Positions 34,346 through 46,450 of a stretch of DNA of 64,000 nucleotides are shown in pieces. Each line of letters starts with the position of its first letter. The first letter of the stretch is position 1. Below the pieces are notes generated by a model. It saw only the letters and a list, made by a program, of their open reading frames with translations, had not been told where the DNA came from and searched no databases. The DNA comes from Welwitschia mirabilis. Taxonomy: Eukaryota > Gnetophyta > Gnetopsida > Welwitschiales. The stretch lies in contig JBOZIK010000001.1 in NCBI GenBank assembly GCA_051453625.1, forward strand, positions 189,516,798-189,580,797, given 5' to 3'. The position numbers and the translations under genes were made by a program.

Positions 34346-35810
34346 CACCTTAGAAAATGTTCAAGATCAAGTATTGATAATGAATCACATTTGGTAGAGG
34401 TAGCGTTGGTAGTGCTAGTATTCAACTTAAGTAGTGTATGTGGAAATATTTATAGAGATTGTAGAGGGAGATCCTTGCAAGTGATTCCAATGGATTATTT
34501 ATTAGAATAGTAATAATTTTCAATCAAGCTCATCCATATCAATTATTGCTAAGGATGCCAAAGGCTTTACTTTTAGGACTTCCCTAATTTTAGTCCTTCT
34601 CTCACCAATTTTAACAACACCAATTGGATTATTTTTACCTAATTGCCTTTCAATTTCAAAATGGCAAACCATGGTTCCTCCCATGTTTGTGATGGTATCT
34701 CATAATTCTAGTTGGTATCATATGACTAGTATTAAAGTTCTTCATTCTGAGTATCTTATTTTATAGGATCATGGAGTTCTCCAGTGAAAAGTTTTCTTCT
34801 TTGTGATCTAAACTATCTTAGCAAATTTCATAATAAAACATTGAATATTCATCTATTTTTTTAGGATTTGTTATGTTCCAAGATTTTATTGCATCCTTTA
34901 ACTATGAATTTTTGCATAGCTAAGAAGCTTTCATTACTTTTCATCCATTGTTCTTCATAAATATCAAGCATGATTTCACTCTTCATCTAACTATCCTGAT
35001 TCATTATTAATTTTGTACCTAAGAATACTTGAATAAGTGACTTATGAATTATGGTAAAAGTATTGTTAAGAATAAAAGCAGAAATACTTAACAACCCTAA
35101 AGCATAGGTTTTATCACATGATTCTCTTATTATTTTAGTAGAGATATTATTTTAAATGTTTATAACATTCTCCATTGATTAACCTTAGTTAGTCTTAGTG
35201 ACTGACTTTTCTACATTTTGGCATAAAAACATTGGTGAGATACCGCTTAGTTTCTATAAATCTAAAGTGACCCTTATTATCATTTCTCCCATTTCAACAT
35301 TTAACTCCTTTATCTAATTGGTTTTTTAATGAATGGTTTTATGTAATTTACTTGAGATGCTCATCCCTTAGCATGTATAACATGTTTATGTGCTATAAAG
35401 AATTAGAAATAGTATTCAAAATGAATTTCTTCTATAGAAGTAGTTCTTTCATCATTTTAATGCTTATAATATATCATGATGGCAGAATTTCTTTTATTTT
35501 AACTTTTTGATTAAAATCAAAGACTTGTAGGAAAGAGAATTTTTACTAATAGGCTTTTTCCTATGGGTGAATATTCATTTATATGTTTTCAAATCACATT
35601 AACTACCTTATAAGACATAGATAGATTCTTATGTCTCATTTAAGATTTTTGTTTCTACTTTTTCCATCTTTTTTTTTAATTTAAAAGACACTATCATTTT
35701 TTGGGTTTTGTATTTTGTATTACATTAAGATAAAAATAGCTTAAGTTTAATTTTTTCATTCAAAGCACCTAATTCAAGTTCCTAAAAAATGTGTTGACAA
35801 GAAATTACCA
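34346..35810. other. Unassigned sequence
   Basis: A short open piece ends at 34510. A W-Y-H-M-T-S stretch near 34710-34730 recalls the copia protease block (D-S-G-A-x-x-H-M-T), but the surroundings do not confirm it. Confidence 0.3.
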
Positions 35811-35880
35811 ATGGTAAAACTATTATTAATTCATCTATTAACTATAGCTAGCATTTCTGGGCTCTTATGCCAACCTAATT

Positions 35881-36294
35881 TTAATACACGTCTTATCAAA
35901 CTCTCTAAAAGATTTGAAAGATGGTCTGATGGCTTCAAAATTATAGACTTTGGATGTTTTACATGATCTTTTTTAAGGTTCTATTCTTTTATCAGTCATC
36001 TTAATAAGCTGTGAAAACCTACAACATGTAGACCTATCCTATAATAAGCTCAACGGTAGCATCCCTTTAGGGATTAGCTCTTGCACCCAACTGGTAAGCT
36101 TCAACGTCTCTACAAATTTTTTTAAAGATAGAATATTCTTAGACTTTTTAAACAATGCACAATCTAATTACAAGCCTAATTACTATGTGCAATCAAGTAT
36201 TCAATATCTAGATCTTTTAAATAATAATATTTTAGATCATCTTTCTACACTCTTTTCTAGGCATGATTTCCCTCCAAAATTGATAGAATTCTGA
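35881..36294 (+). pseudogene. Leucine-rich-repeat gene fragment (receptor-like type)
   Basis: In one frame, from about 35938, the plus strand reads K-L-stop-T-L-D-V-L-H-D-L-F-stop-G-S-I, then C-E-N-L-Q-H-V-D-L-S-Y-N-K-L-N-G-S-I-P, then S-S-C-T-Q-L-V-S-F-N-V-S-T-N. These are plant extracellular LRRs with the L-x-x-L-x-L-x-x-N-x-L-x-G-x-I-P pattern and 24-residue spacing. Both internal stops (35944 and 35974) fit CAG or CAA changed to TAG or TAA. The frame stays open for 105 codons from 35977 to the TGA at 36292. No kinase domain follows. A Met at 35811 opens a separate frame with a hydrophobic, signal-like start, but it is out of phase. This is the only host-gene-like protein I recognise in the window. 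Confidence 0.75.
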
Positions 36295-36879
36295 TATATT
36301 ATACTATACAAGGTTATGTACACATGATTATATTGCCTTATCTAATGTCTATACTATAGCAAGGAATATTTAGTTATTTTTATAATATATTCTTATACTG
36401 GTCAGTAACTATTACTATTCCACTATGAAATAGTTTAATACATAATATATTATAATTTTTACTAGTTTCAAAAACATAGTTACTAGTAAGAGGTTTTATT
36501 TCACTCTTTGAAGACCTATATCCAAAGAGGCCAACAACCTTAAATCTCTCAAAGGTGAATGTTCCTTCAAATAGTATATCTAGAGAATAATTTTGTATAG
36601 GATATCTACTAGCAAATCAATGTTTGAAAGGAATGACAGTGCATGTTTTGAATATTATCATTAGCAAATCAATGTCTAAAATAATTTTTAGTCTACCCAA
36701 CCTTAAGCATTGATAACACAATTAGCCTCTAAAAAAAGATATAAAATTTTTCACCTTCAGAGAAGATTAAATTGAATAAAGGACAAATTCTAGTTTTACA
36801 ACTTATTTTTATTATTTACAATTCTAAGATCTAAAATGCTAGGAAAATGATGGGTTTTACCAAAATAATGAAAAAATTC
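36295..36879. other. Unassigned sequence after the LRR fragment
   Basis: No LRR, transmembrane or kinase block could be followed here. Confidence 0.35.
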
Positions 36880-36985
36880 TATCTCAAATAGAGAACATAG
36901 ACAACATCAAAATCGTTGATTTCAAATCCATGTTGGAGTTAGATAAACACACCTCACAATAAATCACTTTAATATATAACATGTC
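36880..36985. repeat. Dispersed direct repeat, copy B
   Basis: Same orientation as 32226-32345, about 4.65 kb away, sharing acatcaaaatcrttgatttc. Confidence 0.75.
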
Positions 36986-37924
36986 TTATTAGCATGCTTA
37001 TTTAATCAATATTTGAAATTTTATTAAGGCTAAAATCCAAAATTTTTAAACATGCAATAAAGTGATTCTTGGGAATACTAAAACTACTACAAAAGAATGT
37101 CTGTATAGATGAATCACATGCATGCATTACCTTATGCTATGGTTGTAAATTCTATGCCTTAAAATAACCAAGAAAATTTGTTGCTATATTTCAAACTAAA
37201 TCATAAGCTCTAAATGTTTGTTAGATCTTCTTAGACACAATGAATCTCATCTAATGAAGATTTCTATGAGCTGTTTTTGATTACATAACCCATACTTTAT
37301 AATCATTAAGAGGCTTAGGCATCTAAAATTAGGCATGACCATTCTAACTTCTATGCCAATAGTTGTTATTCCAAACTAAAGTATATGTCACTCATTTAAC
37401 TAGAGTTAGTAAGGTTATGCTTAGATGGTAGAGTTTTATTCCTACATGGAATGATGAAAATAGATGACTGCTAGTAGTCTCGGCCTCCAAAATTGCCTTA
37501 TTACTCTAAGATTCATATACTTCAAAATAATTGAAATCTCCTTTAATTCTAGGACTCAAACTTGAAATGACATAGAATTTGGTTGTCATAGTAAGCAAGG
37601 TTGTAGAAGCCCTAAGGTAGTTTGACATGTTTGAAAACACAAGCTTCTTTATTGTCCTTTTAATCTTTCAAGTAGCTCTAGACTTTAAAAATTTAGATAC
37701 TTGACACACTTTGATCTTCTCCAAATAAATGCTTAATTTTCTATCTATTTTATTATGTTCTTAATGAGGCAGCCTCAATATGAGAAACTACTAATTCATT
37801 ATCAATTATTATGTAATGCTATTCATGAGGCAATCTCAAAAAATGATGTTCATTGATTATCTATTTGCTCTCTCTTTTATTGATATGTTTGCATCATAAT
37901 TGTTTATTCTATAATTCTTTATTT
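36986..37924. other. Unassigned sequence
   Basis: No domain or repeat was recognised up to the CACTA-like unit array. Confidence 0.35.
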
Positions 37925-38250
37925 AATAAAACTCCTCAAATGCACTTCTAAGACATTTATTTGGTAAAGTACCTCAGAAGCCCTTTTGAGGCATTTTTTT
38001 GAAAACCACCTCAAAATGGCTTTTGTGATGTTTTTCTGGTGAATGCCTTAAAAACCTTTCAAGGTTATTTATTAAATAAATACCTCCTCAAAAGGGATTT
38101 TAGGGCATTAATTGTAAAAATTCCTTAGAAATACCTTAAAATGCTATAGGCTTTTAAGGCAAGGCTTTTTAAGGTATTTTTAAAAAAAAATGTCTTAAAA
38201 GCTTTTAAGGTGTTTTTTAAGGCCTTTTAAAGCCTAAATTTATTGTATTA
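37925..38250. mobile_element. Second CACTA-like short element at the LTR edge
   Basis: The region is an array of imperfect inverted units (aaggcatttttaaaa / ttttaaggc), like that at 27.6 kb. The right end, read inversely, is taatacaataaatttaggc, similar to a CACTACAA...AGGC terminus. It abuts the outer end of the Athila LTR, whose first bases are lost or altered there. The left end is not defined. Confidence 0.4.
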
Positions 38251-39239
38251 AACCTAAGTTAATTCATAGAGATATAAAAGTTGGGGATTTTCAAGATTCT
38301 TTATTGGAAATTTAATTAAAAGAAAACTAATTTGGAAATTTAAATGAAAAATAGGTAAATCTTTGATTCTAAACTTATTAAGAATACTCAAATGCAACTA
38401 TCATAAACCCTAGTTAAATGCATAACGAATAATCTTCTTTTATAGATAATTGAGCTTTTATCTAAACTCACACTTTAGTTGTTAAAACTTTAACCATAAA
38501 GATAATTAAAGTATTAACAAATGAAGTTATTATAAAATTAATAGTTTAAATTCTTTCCTACTTATGCTTCTACAATATTTATGAAGAAAATGAAACATCT
38601 GTAAATTCAAAATTTAATATCTTAAAAAGTAGTTTAAAGATCATTGAAAAAATTAATGAAAAGCTAATAAAGAAATCAAAACTCTAATCTAGAATGAACT
38701 TGAAAACCCTTTACTTTCATTTGTCAGAAAGGGAATAGTTTTATAAGATGAATTTTCTTTCTTTTTAGACCTTTTAGATCTTCAAGAAGATAAAACAGAA
38801 AACTATAATAGTGATCACAAAATTTAGTCTATTTTTACTAGTTGTTAATAAGAATCTAGTTTTAGGCACATGGTGGTTTGATTAATCAGCTAGAACATTG
38901 TATAGGAACATCGTATACATGATAAACTTTGGGTATATAATATTCCTTCCATAGTATATAAGGATATTTCTTTACAAAGGATTACTCTATTCTAGATGAC
39001 ATGGATAGGCATTTTGGTTTTTTCCCAAGCTAAAGGCTACTTAGATGTCTTTATATCATTTAATTTAATGATTCTCTTCTTTTTCCTTAAAATATCTGTA
39101 ACATAATAAAATATCATCCATAATTCCATTGTAAAATATTTCTTCATAATATTAGAATTTAAGAATTAATAATCAATTTTAGAAAGTAATTGATCATATA
39201 ATAATAATAATAAAAACTTTCCTTTTTCCTACTCTTACA
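38251..39239 (-). mobile_element. 3' LTR of the Athila-type element
   Basis: It aligns with 48714-49719 over its whole length and ends (plus strand) at ctcttaca. The tract next to it, inversely ctgagagatgg, is the likely polypurine tract at 39240-39250. Confidence 0.88.
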
Positions 39240-42200
39240 CCATCTCTCAGTGTAGTTCTTTGACAGTCCCTATCAAAAGTTAGATTATATAACATTTGAA
39301 CTAGTGGTAGTAACATCTTTTCTTATGTTTACAAGAATTGAATTTAATCAAATGGCATAGCTAAACATTATACAAACATCATATATGAATATATTATAGT
39401 GATTATTTAAAAAGTAATACAATTCTTGTAATAATACTTAGAGTTAGACTTTAAATAGTTTATTGTTTGATCATATTGAATAAAAATTATACATTTATTC
39501 ATAGTTATTTTAATCATAGCTAATTATTGATCCAAAAGAGAGACAATTTCAAAAATGTACCTACTAGTATAACATATTGCCATCAAGTCCAAAAATAATA
39601 GTTAAACATCATGCATGCTATTTGAAATAAAATTCTAAAGAAATAAGTGTCTATTTCCATTTCAGAAAAAAAAAGCAAAAAAAGAAAAAAGAAAACTAAA
39701 CTTAAAGGTCAATGTTGTCTAATTCCCCTTTGAAGGTTCTCCTACTTGATAATTTAGGTATTATCAATTCTTTCATTAAATTTCAAGTGCTCATTTTTTG
39801 TGTATTGGACTCTAGAAGAATATTTTGTTATTCAAGTACATTCTTAAATTATCCAATTTACTTTGTCAGATCATATTTGACTTGCTTTAGTTCTTTTATC
39901 AATTCATCTAATCTTGTAAGTAGTTGTTCCTACTATTCTTTTAAGCTTCTAGTATTCGAAAAGTTTAGTGATGTCATTCTTGTAACTACGCTTACTGAAG
40001 TACATTGCTTTAGCTTTTCTAATCCATATACTATAAGGCTAATGAAATATAAAAAATTATCATGAAGTATTATTGAATCTAGCCATGTCCTTACATCCCC
40101 AAGTGGAATATTTTATTCCCTGAAAATTTTCTTTAACAAGCATGGAAGCAGTAGTTGATTTTACTTCTTAAATAATAAAAATCATTTGATTCTTGCAAAA
40201 TAAATTAAGGGAGGTTTACCATTTTTTTTGCTTTGATATTTAAAAAAATGTCGATATGATATATCATGGCAAAAAAATGATGGAATAATCCTGAGATGTT
40301 TTTTATTAATCCTTTTGAAATCATTCATCATAAAAAAGCGAAAACATCTCATTTGAATCCTCCTAATCTAGTTGTTGCTTCATTTTTTATGATATCAGTT
40401 TTCTTGATTCTATGATTACTTTAGTTTTGCTTCTCAATGAATGATCTTCTTTAACTAGCACTCTTGTTTTAGGTAAACTAGTAACATAAGTGATAATCTG
40501 AGGAAAGATACATATCTTTACTTCATTTATTATTACTAGAATATCTACCTCCATCTCAAGTTTATCATTCATTTTCTTATGAAGCTTCATAGTTACATAA
40601 AATTGTTTGATTTATGAAGGAATAAAACTACCTATTACTTCAAGTACATATGTCAATTTCATTTTTGTTAATTTGTAGAAGATCTTGATCCATAGTTTCT
40701 ATAATTTTGACATCAAATATAACCCTTCAATAAAGTCCTAATACTAAATTTTTACTAATCTCTAATTATTATTATTCTATTAATTATAATTGTGACTTGT
40801 GTTCAGATGTCAATTCTATAGAAAAGGTTTGATGTTCTTTTGCAACCTCACTAATTTCATTAGTGTGTTTGAGGGAAATGTTAAGAGCTAAAGGTTGTAT
40901 GTCATGTATGGACTTTAACTCCTTGATGTACTTATTAACTAGTCCTTTTTTTTTCATATACTTATGCCTCATTAAGCACATCTTGTATGTGTTTCTTGGG
41001 TGTTTTTGGTTTTGCTAAGGCTTTAATAACTATATTTTCTTGTTCTCTTGTGTAATTGCATGAGTTTTATTCTTTGATGTCTCAAGATTTTTACTGGTTC
41101 TTGTGTTTTTAAGGATTTTGTCTACTTTTAATTGTGTTTTAGCCTTTTTGTAAATGAATTATTCTTTCATTTGAGCCCTAAATCTTTTTGCAATTGTAAT
41201 TTTTATTATTACCATTGTGGCAAAGTTATGTGTTTGTCTATGTTCCATCATTATGCTTTTAACTATTCATTTATATTGATAATAATGGATTTCTTTACTT
41301 TTTATACTTTTTTTTGTTGATTTTTCATTCTAGATTTAATTTTGTTTTCAATACTTTTGATGGTCGTTAGTGCTTTTATTTTAAGTTTATGAATCCCTAC
41401 AATTCATGACATCAATATTTCATTTTCACTTAGCATTGAGCATGATTCAAAAAAAAGTAAAACAAGCTTAAAAAAAGGTACAACAGATTAAAGTAGAAAT
41501 AATACACAAAAAATAAGACACACAAAATAGAACTAAAAGTATATAAAGAAAATAGATGTGAAGCATACAAAAAAGAGTATAAAATAGAACACAAAATTAA
41601 GTATGCTCAAATTAACTACATTCTTATTAGAAGTATGTCTATTAGAAGGAAGATTATAAAACGAAAATACACTTAACATTTTAGAAAAATGTTGCTAAAA
41701 ACATACTTGCTTATGGTAGAGACAGTAAAGCTAGGGCAGAGTCAAATGATAGTTTATTCAGATGAAGAGAATTATGGTTTTTTTATTTCAAAGAATTATG
41801 TTTATGTTTAAGGGAACACATGTTTCCAACATGTGTGACAGTAACTAATTTTGAGGGAAAGAAAAATATTAATATGGATATAAATAATCATATTGTTTTA
41901 AAAGTAACCATGTGGAGCCTCAATCTAGTAGATAAACATTGTATATATAATGTTCATTCTAGCACTCTGTAACCAATTTTAGGCTTGATATATTTGCAAA
42001 AACTTAAAAAATCACTTGTAAAGTTTTCTAAGATGCTTAGTAATAACATCCTAATGACATTAATTCTTAATTTTCCAATATTTCAATGTTTTCTTGTGCT
42101 TAAAAATTTATGAACCATGCTCTTTAATATTCTAAGAAATCTATGGAGTAGAGTCAATTATTGTTGATGGGGGATGTACTCATTATTCAGATGATTAATA

Positions 42201-43015
42201 CTAATGGTTAACTATATCCAATAATTAATTAACAATAGAATGATAAGAGTTGTAGATGTTGAAGATATTAAATTATACCAGGAGCAATTCAACCATTGAA
42301 ATTGTGCTCTAAATATATCTTAAATATAATAAGAGAAATTTTTAAATGTGGTTAGTTCTAGTTGAAGACAATAAAAGGAATGATGAAAATAGGGGTCATT
42401 AAGATTGTAGCTTCAAGTAGATTCAAATTATTTATTAACATTTATAGATAAAATGCATGTTCAAGTATAACACATCTCCATAATAGGTATACTTGCTAGA
42501 CAAAACAATGGACTTTTTTCCTATTGTATTCCCCAAATTTTTGGATAATAGTTTTAGAAGATCCAAACTATCATGATCAAATTTAATAATATTGATCATA
42601 AATAGTGGGCACATAATTCTTTAGCTTCTCTCTTGTTCTTTTTTCCTCTCAAACTTGAAACTTTGATGATTTGTCCCCTCTTTTTATATTTTGATTCTTA
42701 TTTCATCAATTTAAAAGATAACCATTATTTTATATATACATGTATAAGAACAAGAAATTTAAGGGATAAATTAGATAATAACAAATGATGAATCCAACAA
42801 TTTATATCACTATTCATCAAAAAAATTTACCTCAATTAAATTTAAAGATTGCTTTGCAATGTTTTAAGGATAATAAGAATTCAGTCATTGATCATTTACT
42901 ATAAAAATATTACTTTTCTTAAGATTTAAACCAAAACTAATTTATTAGTATGCTGTTTTATGACAATGTAAGGTCCTTGCCACCTTGATATCATTTTGTT
43001 ATGGATACTACTCAG
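39240..43015 (-). other. Post-integrase region of the Athila-type element
   Basis: Athila elements often carry an env-like frame here. I see only short disconnected pieces (40387-40590, 40784-40981 on the minus strand; 39712-40065 and 41132-41320 on the plus strand) and no signal peptide plus transmembrane pattern that would support env. It could also hold later insertions, since parts near 41.3-42.9 kb read like unrelated sequence. Confidence 0.4.
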
Positions 43016-44060
43016 TTAAAAGTCAAAGAGAAGAATAAACTCTCCTTTTTCTAATGATTTTTCTCTAATATTCTTATCATGGTATGTTTCCATATTGGCC
43101 TTGATAATAAGTTGATAGTTTAATGCCTGAGTCCTTTTTTCATCCACTTCATGTAGCTTTTCTATCCTTTTATTAAGATCCTGATTGTCCTTAATGAAAT
43201 TAATTGTAGATAGAGTTTTAAAAGATTTATGAATCAAAGTCATAAGTAGAACACATGACTTTTCATAAACAAGCTCATATGGGTGAAACCTAGTCTAGTC
43301 TTTAAAGTAATGTGATAGGACCACAGCAATGTAGTTTGTTATATGGACATTGACCACTTTCTATAACATCTTTTTCAGTCCATTATTGGTTCTTTTTATT
43401 AATCCATTCATTTGAGGGTGATATGAGTTTGGTATTCTATGTTGAATATCATTTTATATAAGCAATTTTTTTAATATTCTATCATAAAATATGTCCCCGA
43501 CTTAAAAATTAGAATTTGAGGAAACTCAAGCATACTCATAATATTAGTCTTCAAAAATTTGCAAATAGGTTTAGCATCATTTAATCTTGTGCCTATAGCT
43601 TCAACCTATTTTATCATGTACTCTTCAGCTACTATAATATATGATTTATAAAAATAAGAAGGAATTGATGAACCAATCAAATCAATTCCCTAGTAATCAA
43701 ATGGCTTACATTTCACTATCAATTAGAGTGACATTTAATATCTTCTTGTGATTCCTTTAGAACATTGACATTTGTCACATCTTTTCATAAACTCATGGGC
43801 ATCTTTGAATAATGAGGGCTAATAAAACCTACATGTAAAACTTTGATAGCTATCTATCTTCCATCAAAGTAATCTCCTCTTACCTCTGCATGATAAATTT
43901 GTAATACATCTTCTTGTTCCCACTCTAGTTTGCATCTTATAATGATATAATCTATAAATCTTTTGAATAAATAAGGGGAAATTCAAGGGTATCTATAAAT
44001 TTGATGTAGAAATATCTTTTGTTTACTATGTGTACAATATTTAGGAGTTTAATTGTACAT
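43016..44060 (-). pseudogene. Athila-type integrase, C-terminal part best preserved
   Basis: At 43404-43423 the minus strand reads Y-H-P-Q-M-N-G, matching the conserved Y-H-P-Q-T-N-G block of gypsy integrase. It is followed by a stretch fitting R-E-I-K-x-I-L-E-K-T-V. The open piece at 43016-43243 contains I-N-F-I-K-D-N-Q-D-L-N-K-R and A-N-M-E-T-Y-H-D-K-N-I-R, matching the N-F-D-L-x-x-A-G and T-K-x-x-H-D-K blocks of Athila/Tat integrase C-termini. The N-terminal zinc finger could not be read with certainty. Integrase inserts the cDNA into the genome; this copy is interrupted many times. Confidence 0.82.
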
Positions 44061-44099
44061 GAAATAGTTGGCAATGTCTTCATACCAAGCATCTGTAGA

Positions 44100-44660
44100 T
44101 GGTTTATTAGATATTTGATAGCAAAGGATGTGCTCTTTTAGAAATTCATTATAAGAGTTATAATCATCCTATGTTTTATATTTGAATAGTAAATGGGAAA
44201 TTTGATCAAGCACTATGTTTTCATTCCCTTTTCTATTAATGATTAAGATGTTAAATTCTTGTAGAAAAATGACCCATCTCAAAACTTGAGAATTTGGCTA
44301 ACGTTTACACAACATATATTTAATGACTACATGATCTATATGCATATTATTATGGAAGCCAACATAATAATGTCTAAATTTGTCCAATGATAATACAATT
44401 GCTAATAATTTTCTTTGAGTAGTCCAATAATTGATTTGAGCTAGATTTAACATTCTACTAAAGTAAGTAATCACATGATTTTATTATTAACCTTTTAGTG
44501 GTCCAAAATAGCTCCTATTATAATTGCTACTATTTTTCATTAATTCAAAATTAAATTACTAGTTAAAACCTTGTAGTATAGGAGTGGTCATTAATTTTTC
44601 CTTGAGGATCTAAAAGGCTTGTTAATGATTTTTATTCCAATTGAAAGGTGTATCTTTTTC
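44100..44660 (-). pseudogene. Athila-type RNase H remnant
   Basis: Position between RT and integrase, and a stretch read inversely as D-Y-A-x-G-A-like followed by Y-x-T-T-x-K-E-x-L-A-I-V and F-R-H-Y-I-V-like blocks across changing frames, fit gypsy RNase H. The blocks are weaker than in the RT. Confidence 0.55.
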
Positions 44661-44749
44661 TAGCGTACTATGCAAGGGTTTACAAATTTTTGAATAGTAT
44701 TTAATGAACCTCTTGTAAAAACCTACATGCCTAAGGAATGATCTTAGTT

Positions 44750-45330
44750 GTTTAGAAGAATTAGAAGGCTCTAGATTTTGGATTAATTTAATCTTAGAGG
44801 GATTAAGTTTGATTCCTCCTTAGAAATAATATAACCCAAAACTACACTCTTAATAAGCACAAATAAAGATTTTTCCATACTTCACTTTACTCCACTCTTA
44901 ATACATTGGCTAAGAATCTTTTCTACATGTAGAATAGTCTTCTCAAAAGAGTTCCTTCACACTATGAAATCATTCATGTAAATCTTCATAAAATCATCAA
45001 TTATGTTAGTGAAAATACCTTGCATGGCTCTTTCAAAAGTTCCTAGGGTATTACGTAAACCAAATGGCATCCTTCAAAATGCATATGTACTAAAAGGTAA
45101 ATTAAATATTGTTAAATATTGATCCTATGATGCAATGTGAATTTGATTATACCTACGATACCTATGTAGAAGACAATAAAAGATATGCCATTGTATTTTA
45201 TCAAGAACTTGATCAAGGAATGATAAAGGAAAACGGTCCTTCTTTGTGACTTGATTGAGTCTTTAGAAGTCTATACAGAACCTTTATTTGTTCCCTTTCT
45301 TAGGAATAACTATTATTGGACTTAACCACT
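44750..45330 (-). pseudogene. Athila-type reverse transcriptase remnant
   Basis: The minus strand contains M-P-F-G-L-R-N-T-L-G-T-F-E-R-A-M near 45010-45070. Next come D-D-F-M-K-I-Y-M-N-D-F at about 44966-45000, then L-G-Y-I-I-S-K-E. These match P-F-G-L-x-N-A-P-x-T-F, Y-M-D-D-F and L-G-H-I-V-S-x-x-G of gypsy RT. The first catalytic Asp of the Y-M-D-D motif is Asn (44972-44974), as a G-to-A change would produce. Several Gln-to-stop changes are present. Confidence 0.88.
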
Positions 45331-46055
45331 CACTCTTAGCAATTGGATAGATGATATCTGCATCATTAGCTTAATGATTTCATCTTTTACAATATGTTTT
45401 AGAATTGGGTTTAATCTTTTATAGGATTAAAATATAGGTTTTACCTTATTCTCCAAGTAAATTTTGTGTTATACTCTGTGTGGAGGGATACCTACAAGGT
45501 CTTTATAAGTCCATGCAAAATGTTTAACCTTCTTTTGTAATAGTAAAATAAGAATTTTCTTTTGTTCAGCATTTAGTTTAGAACTAATTACCAAGAGCTA
45601 AGTCATGTTTTTCCCTACAAATACATATTTAAGATGCTAGGGTAGTTCTTTTAACTAAAGTTCTAATGGCTCCTTTTCTTGATGAATTTTTGAGTTCTTT
45701 TTCCATTCAAATATGGGAAATATTTTGATAGGCCTCTTCTCATGTCCTTCATAAAAATTTCTTTAAAGGCAGTAGGTAGTTCCTACTATTATTTATTTTC
45801 ATATTTTAAGTCACAATTAAGTTTACATGAATTAAAAGAGTCAAGATAGTTTTCAAGTAATTGCAATTATGGGGATGTCTAGTAATAAGGATTTGATTTC
45901 CATGTTATTAAAACAATTTTTTCCTCACTTTTATTTTAAAGAAGTAATAGGCTCATATATAACTTAAATTACTTATACATTCCTCATTTTCATTATCCAT
46001 TTTTGAATTCTTTTTAGCTGTATCATAGACTTTCACATCAAAATTTGCACTTCCA

Positions 46056-46161
46056 AATTGTAGGGCAAGGATGCCATTTCTTATGTTATTAACCACATTC
46101 ATGGTTAGAATTGTAGGGTGAGGATGCCATTTCTTATATTAATAACCACATTTGTAGTTGC
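46056..46161. repeat. 53-base tandem duplication inside the Athila protease region
   Basis: The unit starting aattgtagggcaaggatgcc at 46056 recurs at 46109. Inversely both copies encode an N-I-R-N-G-I-L-T-L-Q-F-like stretch that normally occurs once, just after the protease. The duplication shifts the frame. Confidence 0.85.
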
Positions 46162-46450
46162 TAATCATGCTCTACCTATAATTAGATGGGTTTTTTTTAA
46201 TTTTTATTACGTCTAATTTAACAAAATTTATTAGGTAAATTCTTTCAGTAACTTGAATTACTAGGTCTTTTATGACACCTATGGCCCTTATAAGAGAACC
46301 ATCTATCATTTCTAGAACAACATTCACAGGTTGTAGAAGGATTTATAGTTTAAGTCTCTTCATCATATGTTCAAACATCATGTTTACACTTGCTCCTAGA
46401 TTAATTAAATAGTTTTTCAACTTAAAAATGCTTCTGAAACAATAGTTAAG
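46160..46450 (-). pseudogene. Athila-type aspartic protease remnant
   Basis: The minus strand reads L-I-N-L-G-A-S-V-N-M-M near 46375-46410, matching L-x-D-L-G-A-S-I-N-L-M-P, the unusual L-G-A-S active site of Athila/Tat proteases. The catalytic Asp is Asn here. Further blocks, I-D-G-S-L-I-R and G-V-I-K-D-L-V-I-Q-V, fit the A-D-R-S and G-V-I-E-D-V-L-V-K-V blocks downstream. The protease would have cut the gag-pol polyprotein. Confidence 0.82.

Noticed and set aside
33656-34510. Frames of 211-284 codons across the 619-base gap
   Set aside because: Same artefact of an N run; the real residues at either end show no domain.
34700-34900. Copia protease at W-Y-H-M-T-S
   Set aside because: Only six residues match and the D-S-G-A part and downstream blocks are missing.
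36361-36720. Continuation of the LRR gene or a kinase domain
   Set aside because: I looked for further L-x-x-L-x-L repeats and kinase motifs (G-x-G-x-x-G, H-R-D, D-F-G) and saw none.
39712-40065. 117-codon plus frame inside the Athila element as an env gene
   Set aside because: It is on the wrong strand relative to the element and lacks a signal peptide and anchor pattern.
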